Assembly (NCBI RefSeq): GCF_025460805.1
Contig: NZ_JAMXFJ010000044.1
Coordinates: forward strand, 1-33,556
Source of the DNA: Microvirga sesbaniae
GTDB lineage: Bacteria; Pseudomonadota; Alphaproteobacteria; Rhizobiales; Beijerinckiaceae
Length of the DNA stretch: 33,556 nucleotides
Direction: 5' to 3'
This document shows, piece by piece, positions 7,975-15,825 of this stretch. Numbering within the stretch: position 1 is the first letter of the stretch; every line of letters starts with the position of its first letter. The position numbers were made by a program, and so were the translations under genes. The notes under the pieces are model-generated. The model was not told where the DNA came from and ran no database searches. It saw nothing but the letters and a program-made list of their open reading frames with translations.

Positions 7975-8652
7975 TTAGCGAAGCAGATCGCCGAGCGACC
8001 CGATCACCGCGTTCGGCGCAAGCGCCGCGTACTCGTCGGGCAGCCCGAGCCGGTTGACCCAGATACAGGTGAATCCGAACGCCGCGGCGCCCGCGATGTC
8101 CCACCGGTTCGAGGACACGAAGACGACCTCGTCGGCCGTGACGGGCAGGGCCTCGAGCACGAGCGCGTAGGTGCGCGGGCTCGTCTTGAACACGCCGGCG
8201 TCATCGACCGACAGCACGGCGTCGAGATCCCCGGTCAGGCCCGCCGACGCGACCGCAGCCTTCAGCATGCCGGGATCGCCGTTCGACAGGATCCCGGTTC
8301 CGAGACCGCGGGCTTTCAGGGCGCGGAGCGCATCCCGGGCGTCCGGATAGGCGTCGAGACGGCGATACGCGTCCAGGAGGAGCGGCCTGAGCGCAAGGTC
8401 GGCCTGCGGACAGCGCGCGAAGGCATGGTCGAGCGCCTGTTCGGTCAGCGACCAGAAGGGCTCGTAGCGTCCGGCCAGCGACAGCACCCAGGAATATTCG
8501 AGCTGCTTGGCGCGCCAGATCTCGGAGAAGCGCCCCGCATCCGGGCCGATCGCGGCGGAATGACGGGCGACGGCCGAATGCACGTCGAACAGGGTTCCGT
8601 AGGCATCGAAGATGACGGCCTTGGCGCCGGGCGGGAGCATGGTCGAGGACAT
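7975..8652 (-). CDS. Haloacid dehalogenase, type II (HAD superfamily)
   Basis: A 225-residue HAD hydrolase. Seen: nucleophile motif FDAYGTLFD with D16, motif II Ser in ILSNGDPGML near 117, motif III Lys in FKTSPRTY near 155, and SSNRWDIAGA near 180, the signature that separates L-2-haloacid dehalogenases from other HAD phosphatases. Predicted reaction: hydrolysis of (S)-2-haloacids to (R)-2-hydroxyacids, in the cytosol; a phosphatase role on another substrate cannot be excluded. No strong ribosome site precedes either ATG 8652 or the alternative at 8640. The aminotransferase gene is divergent, with 169 bases between the two. Confidence 0.85.
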   Translation of the reverse strand: MSSTMLPPGAKAVIFDAYGTLFDVHSAVARHSAAIGPDAGRFSEIWRAKQLEYSWVLSLAGRYEPFWSLTEQALDHAFARCPQADLALRPLLLDAYRRLDAYPDARDALRALKARGLGTGILSNGDPGMLKAAVASAGLTGDLDAVLSVDDAGVFKTSPRTYALVLEALPVTADEVVFVSSNRWDIAGAAAFGFTCIWVNRLGLPDEYAALAPNAVIGSLGDLLR

Positions 8653-8821
8653 GACGCAAGGGTTGCACCGGCCGCGCCCGATGGCAATCCGGCCAATGAT
8701 CAGCCCTCCTCATGAAACCCATCACAAGTCTTGATGCTCCAATGACCGAAGGAACGATTGACGGGAACCTCCGCAAGGGATTCGATGCGGCAGGCTTTCT
8801 GACCTAAAAGGATTGAGACAA

Positions 8822-9697
8822 GTGGCTTGGCATTCGCAGACGTGGAACTGGTTCAACGGTGCGTGGCATGAGGGCAATCCGCCCCTGATCGGGCCCCGGT
8901 CGCACGTATCCTGGCTCGGCTCGTCCGTGTTCGACGGGGCGCGGGTGTTCGAAGGCGTCGCGCCCGATCTCGACCGGCACTGCGCGCGCGTGAACCGTTC
9001 GGCCCCCACCATCGGCCTCAAGCCGACCATGGATGTGGAAACCATGCTCGACCTCGTCCGCGAGGGCGTGAAGAAGTTCGCGCCCGGCACGGCCCTCTAC
9101 GTGAAGCCCATGTACTGGGGCGAGGCCGAGGGCCTGGCCACCATCGCGCCGGATCCGGAATCGACCCAGTTCTGCCTCTCGCTGTTCGAGGCCCCGATGC
9201 CGGTGCCCGGCGGGCTCTCGGTGATGAAGTCGAGCTTCCGCCGCCCGACCCTCGAGTCGATGCCGACCGACGCGAAGGCCGGCGCGCTCTATCCCAACAA
9301 TGCCCGCGTCCTGCGCGAGGCCAAGGAGAAGGGCTTCGACAACGCCCTCGTGTGCGACGCCCTCGGCAACATCGCCGAGACCGGCACGTCGAACGTGTTC
9401 ATGGCCAAGGACGGGGTGGTCTACACGCCGTATCCGAACGGGACGTTCCTGAATGGCATCACGCGCCAGCGGGTGATCCAGCTCCTGCGCGACGACGGCG
9501 CGCAGGTGGTCGAGGGGACGCTGCGCTACGAGGACTTCGCCAGCGCCGACGAGATCTTCATCTCGGGCAATTATTCCAAGGTGATGCCGGTGCTGCGCAT
9601 CGACAGCCGCGATCTCCAGCCCGGACCGTTCTACCGCCGGGCGCGCGAGCTCTACTGGGCCTTCGCCCATGACAAGGGGCTCCTGAAGGCAGCGTGA
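8822..9697 (+). CDS. ilvE: Class IV aminotransferase (branched-chain amino acid aminotransferase)
   Basis: A 291-residue PLP enzyme transferring amino groups between branched-chain amino acids and 2-oxoglutarate. Seen: GSSVFDGARVFEG near 33-45, PLP lysine K152 in TDAKAGALYPNN, and AETGTSNVF near 187, all class IV hallmarks. The start is GTG at 8822: AAAAGGA (8806-8812) sits 9 bases before it, whereas a TTG at 8813 touches that site. Family members close in sequence include D-amino acid aminotransferase and aminodeoxychorismate lyase, but length and motifs favour the branched-chain enzyme. It is convergent with the chemotaxis receptor gene across a strong terminator. Confidence 0.85.
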   Translation: MAWHSQTWNWFNGAWHEGNPPLIGPRSHVSWLGSSVFDGARVFEGVAPDLDRHCARVNRSAPTIGLKPTMDVETMLDLVREGVKKFAPGTALYVKPMYWGEAEGLATIAPDPESTQFCLSLFEAPMPVPGGLSVMKSSFRRPTLESMPTDAKAGALYPNNARVLREAKEKGFDNALVCDALGNIAETGTSNVFMAKDGVVYTPYPNGTFLNGITRQRVIQLLRDDGAQVVEGTLRYEDFASADEIFISGNYSKVMPVLRIDSRDLQPGPFYRRARELYWAFAHDKGLLKAA

Positions 9698-9742
9698 GCT
9701 CGGGCTCGCGGTCGCGGGCGGGACAGTCCGAGAAAAAGCAAT

Positions 9743-9769
9743 GGGCGCGGGAAGGAGCTTCCCGCGCCC
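9743..9769. terminator. Strong bidirectional intrinsic terminator
   Basis: Perfect 12-base stem: GGGCGCGGGAAG (9743-9754) and CTTCCCGCGCCC (9758-9769) around a 3-base loop. On the minus strand it is followed by ATTGCTTTTT, a proper U tract, so it best serves the chemotaxis receptor gene; it also lies 45 bases after the aminotransferase stop. Confidence 0.85.
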
Positions 9770-9798
9770 ATCCTGTTCGGGCCCTGTCGCCTCGCGGT

Positions 9799-11487
9799 TC
9801 AGGCGGCCTTGACGCCGTGCAGGAAGCTGGACACCTCGCGGCCGAGGTCCTCCGAGTGGCGGGCGAGCTCCTGCGCCACGCCCAGCACCTGGGACGCCGC
9901 GGCGCCGTTCTCCTGGGCGGCGTGCTGCACGCCCACGATGTTGCCGGTGACCTGCTCGGTGCCGCGCGCGGCTTCCTGCACGTTGCGGGCGATCTCCGCG
10001 GTGGCCGCGCCCTGCTCCTCCATGGCCGCCGCGATCGAGGTCGAGATCTGGCTCATCTCGGTGATCGTGCGGGCGATCTCCTGGATCGCCGCCACGGTCT
10101 GGCCGGTGGCCTGCTGGACTGAGGCGATCTGCTGCGAGATCTCCTCGGTGGCCTTGGCGGTCTGCGTCGCCAGATCCTTCACCTCGGAGGCCACGACCGC
10201 GAAGCCCTTGCCGGCTTCGCCCGCGCGCGCCGCCTCGATGGTGGCGTTGAGCGCCAGAAGGTTGGTCTGGCCCGCGATGGTGTTGATCAGCTGCACCACG
10301 TTGCCGATCTTCTCGGCCGAGGCTGCGAGCTCCTGCACGGTGGCGCTGGTGCGCTGGGTGCCGGCCACCGCCTTCTCGGCCACCTGCGAGGACTGGCTGA
10401 CCTGGGCGGCGATCTCGCGGATCGAGATCGACAGCTCCTCGGTGGCGGCCGCCACCGTCTGCACGTTCGACGAGGTCTGCTGGGCGGCCGACGAGACCGT
10501 GACGAGCTGATCGGCGGCCTGCTCGACGCCCGTCGACATGGTCCGGGCCGTCGCTTCCATCTCGCTCGCCGCCGAGGACAATCCCTGCGTCAGCGCCGAC
10601 ACCGTGGCGTCGAAGCGCCGGGTGAGCTGATCCAGCACCTCCGCGCGGCGCATCCGGGCATCGGCCTCGTGCGAGGCGGCGGCATCCGCATCCTTCTTGG
10701 CGACGAGCGCATCCTTGAACACCTGGAGCACCCGGGCGAGGGTGCCGATCTCGTTCCCGCGATGAGCATCTGTGACCTGAACGGCCAGGTTGCCGCCGGC
10801 CAGGTCCTGCATCTGCTCCGTGATGCGCGTCAGCGGGCGGGACACACCCGCGACCACCGACCAGCCGCCGACCACGAGCGCGATCACCCCGAGGGCGACC
10901 ACCACGATGAACGCGATAGCGATCGTCGCGTAGAGGCCGTTCGCCGCGTCGGCCCGCGCCTTGGCCGATTCGAGCTGGACGTTCACCAGCTTCCCGATGG
11001 CGTCGGACACGGGATCGATGGCGGCATAGAGGTCGGTCATGGTGAAGAACGTGAGGCTGACCTTGTCCTCCTCCTTCAGGAACCCGACGAGCTTCCCGAC
11101 CGCGCCATCGGCCTTCTTCATCAGCGCCTCGGCGTCCTGGGCGGCCTTCAGCTCGACGGGATCGTCGATGGCCGCCTTGTAGGCCGCCCAGTGCTTGGCG
11201 ATGTCCGTCGTCGCGACCTCGACCCCCTTGAGAGCATCCGCCCAGCCCATGTTGTCGTTGCGCACCTTGTGCGAGGTGTCGACGATGTTCACCGCGTAGA
11301 GATCGGCCACGACCTTCAGGTCGCGCAGAGGAACCACCCGGTCCGCATAGATCCGGTCGATGGACGCATGCATCGATTGAGTTCCGAACCAGCCGCCGCC
11401 GACCGCGCCGATGATCAGCAACGCCAGAGCGCCGAAATTGAGAAAGAGTTTGGTCCTGATGGACCAGGATCGCAGCGAGAATGACAC
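9799..11487 (-). CDS. Methyl-accepting chemotaxis protein
   Basis: A 562-residue inner-membrane chemoreceptor. Seen: TM1 about 14-34, a periplasmic sensor helical bundle about 35-185 (four-helix-bundle type), TM2 about 186-208, HAMP about 209-265, and a long cytoplasmic signalling hairpin whose tip contains QTNLLALNATIEAARAG and KGFAVVASEVKDLA. The C-terminus ends FLHGVKAA and lacks a NWETF-type CheR/CheB tether. The GTG at 11487 is preferred because it gives the usual short cytoplasmic lead before TM1 and has GGGG 7 bases upstream; ATG 11538 is an alternative. Reading further upstream enters family A repeats. The ligand is unknown, and no che genes lie nearby. Confidence 0.9.
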   Translation of the reverse strand: MSFSLRSWSIRTKLFLNFGALALLIIGAVGGGWFGTQSMHASIDRIYADRVVPLRDLKVVADLYAVNIVDTSHKVRNDNMGWADALKGVEVATTDIAKHWAAYKAAIDDPVELKAAQDAEALMKKADGAVGKLVGFLKEEDKVSLTFFTMTDLYAAIDPVSDAIGKLVNVQLESAKARADAANGLYATIAIAFIVVVALGVIALVVGGWSVVAGVSRPLTRITEQMQDLAGGNLAVQVTDAHRGNEIGTLARVLQVFKDALVAKKDADAAASHEADARMRRAEVLDQLTRRFDATVSALTQGLSSAASEMEATARTMSTGVEQAADQLVTVSSAAQQTSSNVQTVAAATEELSISIREIAAQVSQSSQVAEKAVAGTQRTSATVQELAASAEKIGNVVQLINTIAGQTNLLALNATIEAARAGEAGKGFAVVASEVKDLATQTAKATEEISQQIASVQQATGQTVAAIQEIARTITEMSQISTSIAAAMEEQGAATAEIARNVQEAARGTEQVTGNIVGVQHAAQENGAAASQVLGVAQELARHSEDLGREVSSFLHGVKAA

Positions 11488-11628
11488 TGTGTTGCCCCGT
11501 GAGAATACTTTGCCCTCGCAGGACAATATTTCACGCATTGTGAAACATCCGGTTAACCGTGTTCGACGGTAACTTGACGAAAGGCTCATCACGCGGTCGA
11601 CGCAGGACACCGGCCTCGTCCCACCCTC

Positions 11629-11777
11629 CACGTCATCACCGGACCCCATACACACCACGTCATCACCGGGCTCGTCCCACCTCCACGTCATCACCGGCCT
11701 TGTGCCGGTGATCCCGATCCGGTGAAACGCCGCGCCCGAAGCAATCGGGATGGCCGGCACAAGGCCGGCCATGACGT
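11629..11777 (-). repeat. M-V hairpin unit (family A) with extra half-arms
   Basis: The 456-base gap 11488-11943 has no credible gene. It holds one complete unit in minus orientation (V hairpin then M hairpin on the plus strand, about 11683-11777), preceded by two truncated copies of the arm CCACGTCATCACCGG at 11628-11642 and 11655-11669; the intact arm repeats it at 11683-11697. The rest, 11778-11943, shows nothing recognisable except the ribosome site of the next gene. Confidence 0.8.
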
Positions 11778-11943
11778 GTGGAGGGTGTCAGGAAGGGCGG
11801 AGGGTGCCATAACGGGGGAGGGTGGTGTCACCGCCGCCCCGACCGGAGGAGCCGCCAACGCACTTGTGATCGGCCCACCGGGCCGTCTCCTCGCCGAGGC
11901 GCCCTAAATGGCTCCAGCATCGTGCCCATCCCTGGAGCCATCG

Positions 11944-12663
11944 ATGCGCGTCGTTTTCAAGAGCCTCGTCGCCCTCGGCCTTCTGACCGCTCCGGCCCTG
12001 GCGGAACCGGTCGATCTGGAGCTGGTCTTCGCGGCCGACGGATCGGGCTCCATCGACGACGAGGAACTGCGCCTGCAGCGCCGGGGCTGGGCCGATGCGC
12101 TCACGAACCCCGACGTGCTCGCCGGCATCAAGGACGGACCCCTCGGGGCCATCGCGGTCGCCTTCATGGAATGGGGCGGGCCGAGCTCCCAGGTTCTCAT
12201 CGTCGACTGGCACGTGATCCGCGACGAGGCGAGCGCGAAGGTTTTCGCGGAGCGGCTCGTGGGCGCGCCGCGCGGCGCCTACGGGTACAATTCCATCTCC
12301 AACGCCATCGACTTCTCCGTCCGTCTCGTGGAAACGAACGCCCATGAGGGCACCCGCAAGGTCATCGACGTATCGGGCGACGGCCCGAACATGAACGGCC
12401 GGTCGCTCGAGCAGGCGAGGGCGGAGGCGCTGGCCAAGGGCTTCACCATCAACGCGCTGGCGATCCGCCGGCCCGGCAGCGGCCGCCCGGGCGGTCCCGG
12501 CGGCATGGCCCTGGAGGATTATTACGGCCAGAGCGTCATCGGCGGCCCCGGCTCCTTCGTGGAGATCGCCGACGAGACCCGTCCCTTCGCGGTGGCGGCG
12601 CGGCGCAAGCTTCTGACGGAGATCGCCGGAACGGGCGGGGCCTCGCGTCACGCCAGCCGGTGA
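11944..12663 (+). CDS. Secreted DUF1194 (von Willebrand A-like) protein
   Basis: A 239-residue exported protein. Signal peptide at 1-20 with cleavage ALA/EP. Seen: VDLELVFAADGSGSIDDEE, with the metal-site-like DGSGS at 32-36, as in von Willebrand factor A domains, and VIDVSGDGPNMNG near 140-152, characteristic of DUF1194. The function is unknown; VWA folds usually bind protein partners through a divalent metal. ATG 11944 is chosen over 11908 because GGAG lies 6 bases upstream and it begins the signal peptide directly. A Gly/Pro-rich insert (about 178-190) is typical of the family. The cyclase gene begins 53 bases downstream on the same strand. Confidence 0.85.
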   Translation: MRVVFKSLVALGLLTAPALAEPVDLELVFAADGSGSIDDEELRLQRRGWADALTNPDVLAGIKDGPLGAIAVAFMEWGGPSSQVLIVDWHVIRDEASAKVFAERLVGAPRGAYGYNSISNAIDFSVRLVETNAHEGTRKVIDVSGDGPNMNGRSLEQARAEALAKGFTINALAIRRPGSGRPGGPGGMALEDYYGQSVIGGPGSFVEIADETRPFAVAARRKLLTEIAGTGGASRHASR

Positions 12664-12716
12664 GCCGTCCGTCCGGAGCCTGAAGACATCCCCGGGCGGG
12701 ATGGTAAGGTGACCCC

Positions 12717-13895
12717 ATGGCGAATCTCGAAGACTGGATCATCGAACAGGGCCTGCGCGGCACGAATGTCGGATCGCTGCTCTCCGGCTTCACGGAACGG
12801 CTCGTGGCCGAGGGCATCCCGCTGGTCCGGGTCTATCTCGCGCTGCCGACGGTCAATCCGACGATCCGCGTCTACACCCATGTCTGGACCCGCTCGGACG
12901 GCCTGATGGTCGAGGGCGTCTCCCATGAGCGCAACGCCCGCGCCTTCGACCGAAGCCCCTTCAACCACATGATGCAGACCGAGCAGACGCGCTGCTACTG
13001 GCTGATCGACGACCCCGAGGTCCGGCCATTCGACGTGTTCGACGACGTGCGGCGCCAGGGCGGGACCGACTATCTGGCGCGCCTCTTCAGCTTCGAGAAC
13101 GAGAGCGCCCCGGATCTGCGGGGGATCGGCCTCTCCTTCTCCAGCGACCGCCCCGGAGGATTCCGGCCGGAGGAGGTCGCCCGGATCGATTCGCTCCTGC
13201 CGATCCTGGGTCTGGCCGCCTACCGGATGACGCTCTTCGACCTGACGGTGGCGATGCTCGACACCTATGTGGGGCTCTCGGCCGGACGACGGGTGCTGAG
13301 CGGAAAGATCCGGCGCGGCTTCGGCACCACGATCACGGCCGCGCTCCTGTTCGCGGACCTGCGCGGCTTCACGAGCCTGGCCGATACGGCCGGGATGGAC
13401 CTGATCGCCCGGCTCGACCAGCATCTCGAGGCCATGGCGGAGCCTGTGGCGGAACAGGGCGGCGAGGTGCTCAAGTTCATGGGCGACGGCATCCTGGCGG
13501 CCTTCCCGATCACCGGGGAGCGCTCCCGCGAGCAGGCCTGCGCGGCCGCGATACGGGCGGCCCGCACGGCTCTCGAGCGCAACCGGGCCGTGAACGCTCT
13601 CCATGCGGGCGAGCCGCCGCTGAGCCTCGACGTGGCGCTCCATTGCGGGGACGTGTTCTACGGCAATATCGGGGCCGCGGGTCGCCTCGATTTCACGGTG
13701 ATCGGCCCTGCGGTCAACGAGGTCAGCCGCATGGAGGCCCTGTGCAACAGCCTCGACTGCTCGGTGATCCTCTCGGAGAGCGTGGCGTCGGCGAGCCCGG
13801 CCGCCCTCCGGTCCCTCGGCCGTCATCGGCTCCGGGGCGTCGCGGCCGAGCGGGAGCTGTTCACGTTCGATCCCGTCAGCGTCTGGACGGCCTGA
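12717..13895 (+). CDS. Class III adenylate cyclase with N-terminal sensor-like domain
   Basis: A 392-residue soluble protein. Residues 1-200 form a non-catalytic domain of a kind common in rhizobial cyclases (GIPLVRVYLALPTVNP); residues 205-380 form the class III cyclase homology domain. Seen: metal aspartates D214 (LFADLRGFTSL) and D257 (KFMGDGILAAF), purine-selecting K253 and T327 (DFTVIGPAVN), and transition-state N334 and R338 (NEVSRMEAL). All catalytic positions are intact, and the Lys-Thr pair suggests ATP, so cyclic AMP as product. The start has TAAGGTGA just upstream. It is convergent with the sigma factor gene, 27 bases apart. Confidence 0.9.
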   Translation: MANLEDWIIEQGLRGTNVGSLLSGFTERLVAEGIPLVRVYLALPTVNPTIRVYTHVWTRSDGLMVEGVSHERNARAFDRSPFNHMMQTEQTRCYWLIDDPEVRPFDVFDDVRRQGGTDYLARLFSFENESAPDLRGIGLSFSSDRPGGFRPEEVARIDSLLPILGLAAYRMTLFDLTVAMLDTYVGLSAGRRVLSGKIRRGFGTTITAALLFADLRGFTSLADTAGMDLIARLDQHLEAMAEPVAEQGGEVLKFMGDGILAAFPITGERSREQACAAAIRAARTALERNRAVNALHAGEPPLSLDVALHCGDVFYGNIGAAGRLDFTVIGPAVNEVSRMEALCNSLDCSVILSESVASASPAALRSLGRHRLRGVAAERELFTFDPVSVWTA

Positions 13896-13922
13896 ATCCG
13901 TCCGGACGGCGGGCCGGAACGA

Positions 13923-14627
13923 TCATCGGGGTCTCGGGGTGTCCAGGCGGTCCAGAACCGCCTGCGTGATCCGCGCGCAGCGGGCTCCCGCGAAGGGAAA
14001 CGCGTCGGTGAGCGCCGTCGCGAGCGTGTCGTCGAGGCTCTGCCTGAGGAGACGCCGTGCGCGGTGGAGCCGCGTCTTCACGGTCTCCGGCCGCAGGCCG
14101 AGATGGGAGGCGGTCGCCTCGACGCTGAGTTCCTCGATGTCCCGCAGGACGAAGACGACCCGGAAGGGATCGGGCAACCGGTCGATCGCCCGTTCGATCA
14201 GGCGGCGGATCTCGGCCCGGGCGGCGGCCGCTTCGGGATCGCCGTCCTGCCGGGCGCCGGGCAGGAAGACGATGCGGGACGCTCCCTGGTCGTCCAGGGT
14301 GTCGATCTGCTTCAGGTCGACGGAGGGGCGCCGGGCGCGAAGCCGGCCCAGGGCCTCGTTGAGGGCGATCCGGGTGAGCCAGGTCGCAAGGCGGGCCTCG
14401 CCGCGGAAACTCTCCAGATGGGTGAAGGCGCGGAGATAGGCCTCCTGGACCACGTCCTCGGCTTCGGCATCGTCGCCGAGGACGCTGCGCGCGACGCGGT
14501 AGAGCCCACGGTTGTGCCGCTCCATGATCAGGCGCAGGGCAGTCCCGTCCCGTTGCCGGGCCCGCTGGACGAGAGCCATGTCGTCCAGGCCTTCAACCGA
14601 TGTTGCCGTGGCAATCCCCGATGGCAT
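13923..14627 (-). CDS. ECF-family RNA polymerase sigma factor
   Basis: A 234-residue sigma-70 family protein with only regions 2 and 4. Region 2 (about 35-100) includes DDAEAEDVVQEAYLRAF and the -10-contacting ATWLTRIALNEAL; region 4 (about 150-200) includes RLPDPFRVVFVLRDIEELS and the helix-turn-helix LGLRPETVKTRLHRARRLL. A ~35-residue tail with FPFAGARCARITQAVL follows and is seen in a subset of alphaproteobacterial ECF factors. GGGAG lies 7 bases before the ATG. It is the last gene of a three-gene minus-strand set, 83 bases behind the cupredoxin gene. No anti-sigma gene is visible on either side. Confidence 0.9.
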   Translation of the reverse strand: MPSGIATATSVEGLDDMALVQRARQRDGTALRLIMERHNRGLYRVARSVLGDDAEAEDVVQEAYLRAFTHLESFRGEARLATWLTRIALNEALGRLRARRPSVDLKQIDTLDDQGASRIVFLPGARQDGDPEAAAARAEIRRLIERAIDRLPDPFRVVFVLRDIEELSVEATASHLGLRPETVKTRLHRARRLLRQSLDDTLATALTDAFPFAGARCARITQAVLDRLDTPRPR

Positions 14628-14710
14628 GGACGATCTCCCGTATTCTGCGCCCGTCTCTTGCCGTTAGATGGCCGGCCGCCTCAAAGGTTCCCGGGTCGTC
14701 TCCGACGCGG

Positions 14711-15220
14711 TCATGCCCTGCGGACGATGCCCTGCCGCATAATCTCGTCGATCGACGGGAAGGCCTGAAGGACGACCGCCGGAAGCGCGCCGGGCCTGTC
14801 CGCGGGACCTGGGCCAGGATGCCCCACGATGATCCGCCCGACCATCCCGGCGTGCTCGTGCGGGAGGCAGAAGAAATCGTAAACCCCTTCCACCGTGAGC
14901 GTGACCGAGAAGCTCTCGTGCGGGAGCAGGTAATCCGAGTTCCAGGGCTGCGCATCCTTCGGAATCCGAAGAGGGTGCTCGGCGTTCTTCGGGTGGTAGG
15001 CGGTCGCCGTATGGGAGTTCCCGGGATCGAGATTGAGCCAGCGGATTGTGCGGCCCGGCTCCACGTGCAGGCCCACCGGGTCGAACCACACCTGCGAGCC
15101 GTCCGCCTTGCCCTGCATCCGGATCTCGACCGGCTCCCCGGCCAGGGGCGGGCGGGGCCATGCGAGACCGGCGAGGAGGCCCCCGCCGATCCGCAGGACC
15201 TGCCGCCGCGACGGCATCAT
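14711..15220 (-). CDS. Exported cupredoxin (type I copper protein)
   Basis: A 169-residue protein. The N-terminus MMPSRRQVLRIGGG is a Tat-like twin-arginine signal, with export cleavage near residue 28. The cupredoxin domain spans about 30-135. Seen copper ligands: H70 (DPGNSHTATAYHP), C118, H121 and M126 (FFCLPHEHAGM), the pseudoazurin/plastocyanin pattern. A ~35-residue tail follows the domain. It could serve as a small periplasmic electron carrier or copper-binding protein. Start 15220 overlaps the upstream gene's stop (ATGA), implying translational coupling; a second ATG is directly adjacent. Cotranscription with the TTHB210-like gene is nearly certain, and with the sigma factor gene likely. 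Confidence 0.88.
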   Translation of the reverse strand: MMPSRRQVLRIGGGLLAGLAWPRPPLAGEPVEIRMQGKADGSQVWFDPVGLHVEPGRTIRWLNLDPGNSHTATAYHPKNAEHPLRIPKDAQPWNSDYLLPHESFSVTLTVEGVYDFFCLPHEHAGMVGRIIVGHPGPGPADRPGALPAVVLQAFPSIDEIMRQGIVRRA

Positions 15221-15636
15221 TGTCCCGCCACCCGGGTCTCGTCGGCCTTGGGCACGTGCCACAGGACCACATGGGCATGGGGCTTCTCGACGCCCGGATG
15301 GCCTGCGTTGAAATACACGTCCACGTGGTCGACCTTTCCGCCGGGGGCCGCGAGATCGTCGAAGCGCTTGTCCTTGTTGGACAGGTCCTCGATGGGAAGC
15401 ATGTAGACCGTGCTGACGAGCCGCCCCTGATGGTCGTAGGCGAGGAACGGACCGGCCGGCAGGGTCTTGGGGTCGACGTAGAGCTGACCGAGGCCCGGCA
15501 GGAAATCGGGCAGCTTCACGAGGTCGCTCACCTTCTTGTAGGCGCCGGTCGGCGGAGCCTTCTCGACCTGATCGGCCGCCAGGGCCGGCACGGCGAGCGT
15601 CAGGATTCCAATCGCGGCAGCGATGCGCAGGATCAT
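15217..15636 (-). CDS. Secreted TTHB210-like (DUF5602) protein
   Basis: A 139-residue exported protein, signal peptide 1-20 (ALA/AD). Seen: GPFLAYDHQGRLVSTVYM, then PGGKVDHVDVYFNAGHPG and KPHAHVVLWHVPKAD, a His-rich C-terminal half. I recognise this as resembling the TTHB210-like/DUF5602 group; TTHB210 of Thermus thermophilus is known as a product controlled by a sigma-E/anti-sigma-E system, and here an ECF sigma gene lies two genes downstream. The clustered histidines suggest metal binding, which is inference. AGAGGA sits 8 bases before the ATG. It leads the operon; upstream is a family B repeat. Confidence 0.7.
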   Translation of the reverse strand: MILRIAAAIGILTLAVPALAADQVEKAPPTGAYKKVSDLVKLPDFLPGLGQLYVDPKTLPAGPFLAYDHQGRLVSTVYMLPIEDLSNKDKRFDDLAAPGGKVDHVDVYFNAGHPGVEKPHAHVVLWHVPKADETRVAGQ

Positions 15637-15654
15637 GGCGTCATCCTCTCACGG

Positions 15655-15755
15655 GCATCGGACCCGAAGGGGAACCGGCCCGTCCGGGACCCGTCCGATG
15701 CTTCTTTCCGAAGGGGCGCATCGTCGGGCGCGGCCGCCGGGGCCGCACGATGCGC
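15655..15755 (+). repeat. Dispersed double hairpin repeat (family B, full copy)
   Basis: First palindrome GCATCGGA (15655-15662) with TCCGATGC (15694-15701); second GCGCATCGT (15716-15724) with ACGATGCGC (15747-15755), the latter with a GC-rich inner stem. It occupies the gap between murJ and the TTHB210-like gene, so any promoter for that operon overlaps or follows it. Confidence 0.75.
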
Positions 15756-15825
15756 TGGCCGGGCCTGTCCCGGCGCATCCGATTGGATGGATCCCTGGCG
15801 GAAAGGTTCCCGCGCGGTGCGGGTG

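Noticed and set aside
11488..11772. N-terminal extension of the chemoreceptor to 11772
   Set aside because: It reads through family A repeat sequence and would put ~95 unrelated residues before TM1.
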